From contig JACJDG010000003.1 in assembly GCA_016432725.1 (NCBI GenBank), positions 6,540,001 to 6,604,000 on the forward strand: 64,000 nt of DNA, in the 5' to 3' direction. Positions 63,638-64,000 of the stretch are shown piece after piece. The first letter of the stretch is position 1. Each line of letters opens with the position of its first letter. The stretch comes from Streptomyces sp. DHE7-1. GTDB taxonomy: Bacteria > Actinomycetota > Actinomycetes > Streptomycetales > Streptomycetaceae. The position numbers and the translations under genes are program-made. Under the pieces are notes generated by a model. The model was not told the origin of the DNA. It was given only the letters and a program-made list of their open reading frames with translations, and searched no databases.

Positions 63638-64000
63638 GCACCTACGTCTACGGCATCACCGCCCGCTCGCACCCGGCACTTCCCGACGGCATGTCCGGGG
63701 TCGGCGAGCCGCCGATGCCGGTGCGCGTGCTGACGGCCGGCGACCTCGCGGCCGTGGTCAGCGACGCGCCCGAGGGGCTGCGGCCCAAGCGCCGGGACCT
63801 GCTCGCGCACCAGAACGTGCTGGCCGAGACCGGCGCGGCCGGCTGCATCCTGCCGATGCGCTTCGGCAGCGTCGCCACCGACGACGACTCCGTCACCCAG
63901 GTGCTCGGCGAGCGTGCGCAGCACTACCAGGAGCGGCTGCGAGAGCTGGACGGCAAGGTCGAGTACAACGTCAAGGCCACCCATGTCGAAGAGGCCGTGC
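63634..64000 (+). CDS. gvpF: Gas vesicle protein GvpF (partial, cut by window end)
   Basis: The first 122 codons of a GvpF/GvpL-family protein. Seen: STYVYGITARSHPALPDGMSGVGEPPMPVRVLTAGDLAAVVSDAPEGLRPKRRDLLAHQNVLAETGAAGCILPMRFGSVATDDDSVTQVL. The GTG start at 63634 overlaps the gvpA stop and has AAGGAGG upstream, so it is coupled. GvpF binds GvpA and is needed for vesicle assembly. The end is beyond the window; further gvp genes are expected to follow. Confidence 0.85.
   Translation, partial: MSTYVYGITARSHPALPDGMSGVGEPPMPVRVLTAGDLAAVVSDAPEGLRPKRRDLLAHQNVLAETGAAGCILPMRFGSVATDDDSVTQVLGERAQHYQERLRELDGKVEYNVKATHVEEAV

Overview
The window is chromosomal DNA from a Streptomyces or very close relative. 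It has very high G+C with G/C at nearly all third codon positions, GTG and TTG starts, and families typical of that genus: WW-type gas vesicle genes (gvpO-gvpA-gvpF), SpoIIE-type phosphatase, SHOCT proteins and the ethylmalonyl-CoA pathway. I see no tRNA, rRNA, CRISPR array or complete insertion sequence.

Layout. 0.6-1.9 kb: secreted GH5 beta-mannanase with a LacI-type operator in its promoter. 2.0-15.2 kb: a set of small membrane and stress-type proteins (SHOCT, DUF6325, GAP, YihY, LuxR-LAL, MFS, DUF2252, HdeD, PLDc_N-SHOCT, DUF7144), three of whose promoter regions carry the same 17-bp palindrome. 15.2-18.7 kb: GH15 trehalase/glucoamylase-like enzyme coupled to an MFS exporter. 18.7-22.4 kb: MTHFR-like protein, the alkylation repair pair Ada-AlkA and Ogt, and a sirtuin. 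22.5-25.8 kb: orphan VapB-like antitoxin, Nudix hydrolase, a 176-bp palindromic MITE-like element, ADP-ribosylglycohydrolase and glycerate kinase. 26-27.6 kb: phosphatidylethanolamine synthesis (pssA, psd). 27.7-37 kb: the ethylmalonyl-CoA operon (ccr, ecm/meaA, mcl1, mch, mcd), with a TetR regulator and a two-module 3-hydroxyacyl-CoA dehydrogenase upstream. The dehydrogenase and Ccr act on four-carbon CoA esters and the rest convert ethylmalonyl-CoA towards glyoxylate and propionyl-CoA. 37-44.5 kb: HEAT protein, acetyltransferase, secreted tripeptidyl aminopeptidase, radical SAM protein, SRPBCC protein and an unusual MFS transporter fused to extracytoplasmic beta-sandwich domains. 44.6-48 kb: PAS/GAF/PP2C/HATPase regulator and a methyltransferase. 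48-54.6 kb: a tightly packed peptidase operon (M55, M20, S9, S66), then an acetyltransferase and an arginase-fold protein; this looks like a peptide or cell wall salvage unit. 54.7-57.5 kb: DUF5107/TPR protein, VOC protein, holin-like membrane protein. 57.6-58.2 kb: intergenic tandem repeat array. 58.3-62.6 kb: NADH dehydrogenase-like protein, transketolase and a stand-alone LigD-type polymerase, translationally coupled. 62.8 kb to the end: start of a gas vesicle cluster; the last gene is cut by the window edge.

A quality caution applies throughout. Thirteen genes are interrupted by about 19 frame changes. All have the same polarity (one base missing) and nearly all sit in G or C runs of three to five. 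I read these as deletion errors of the sequencing method and annotate the genes as single features with the expected break points, not as pseudogenes.
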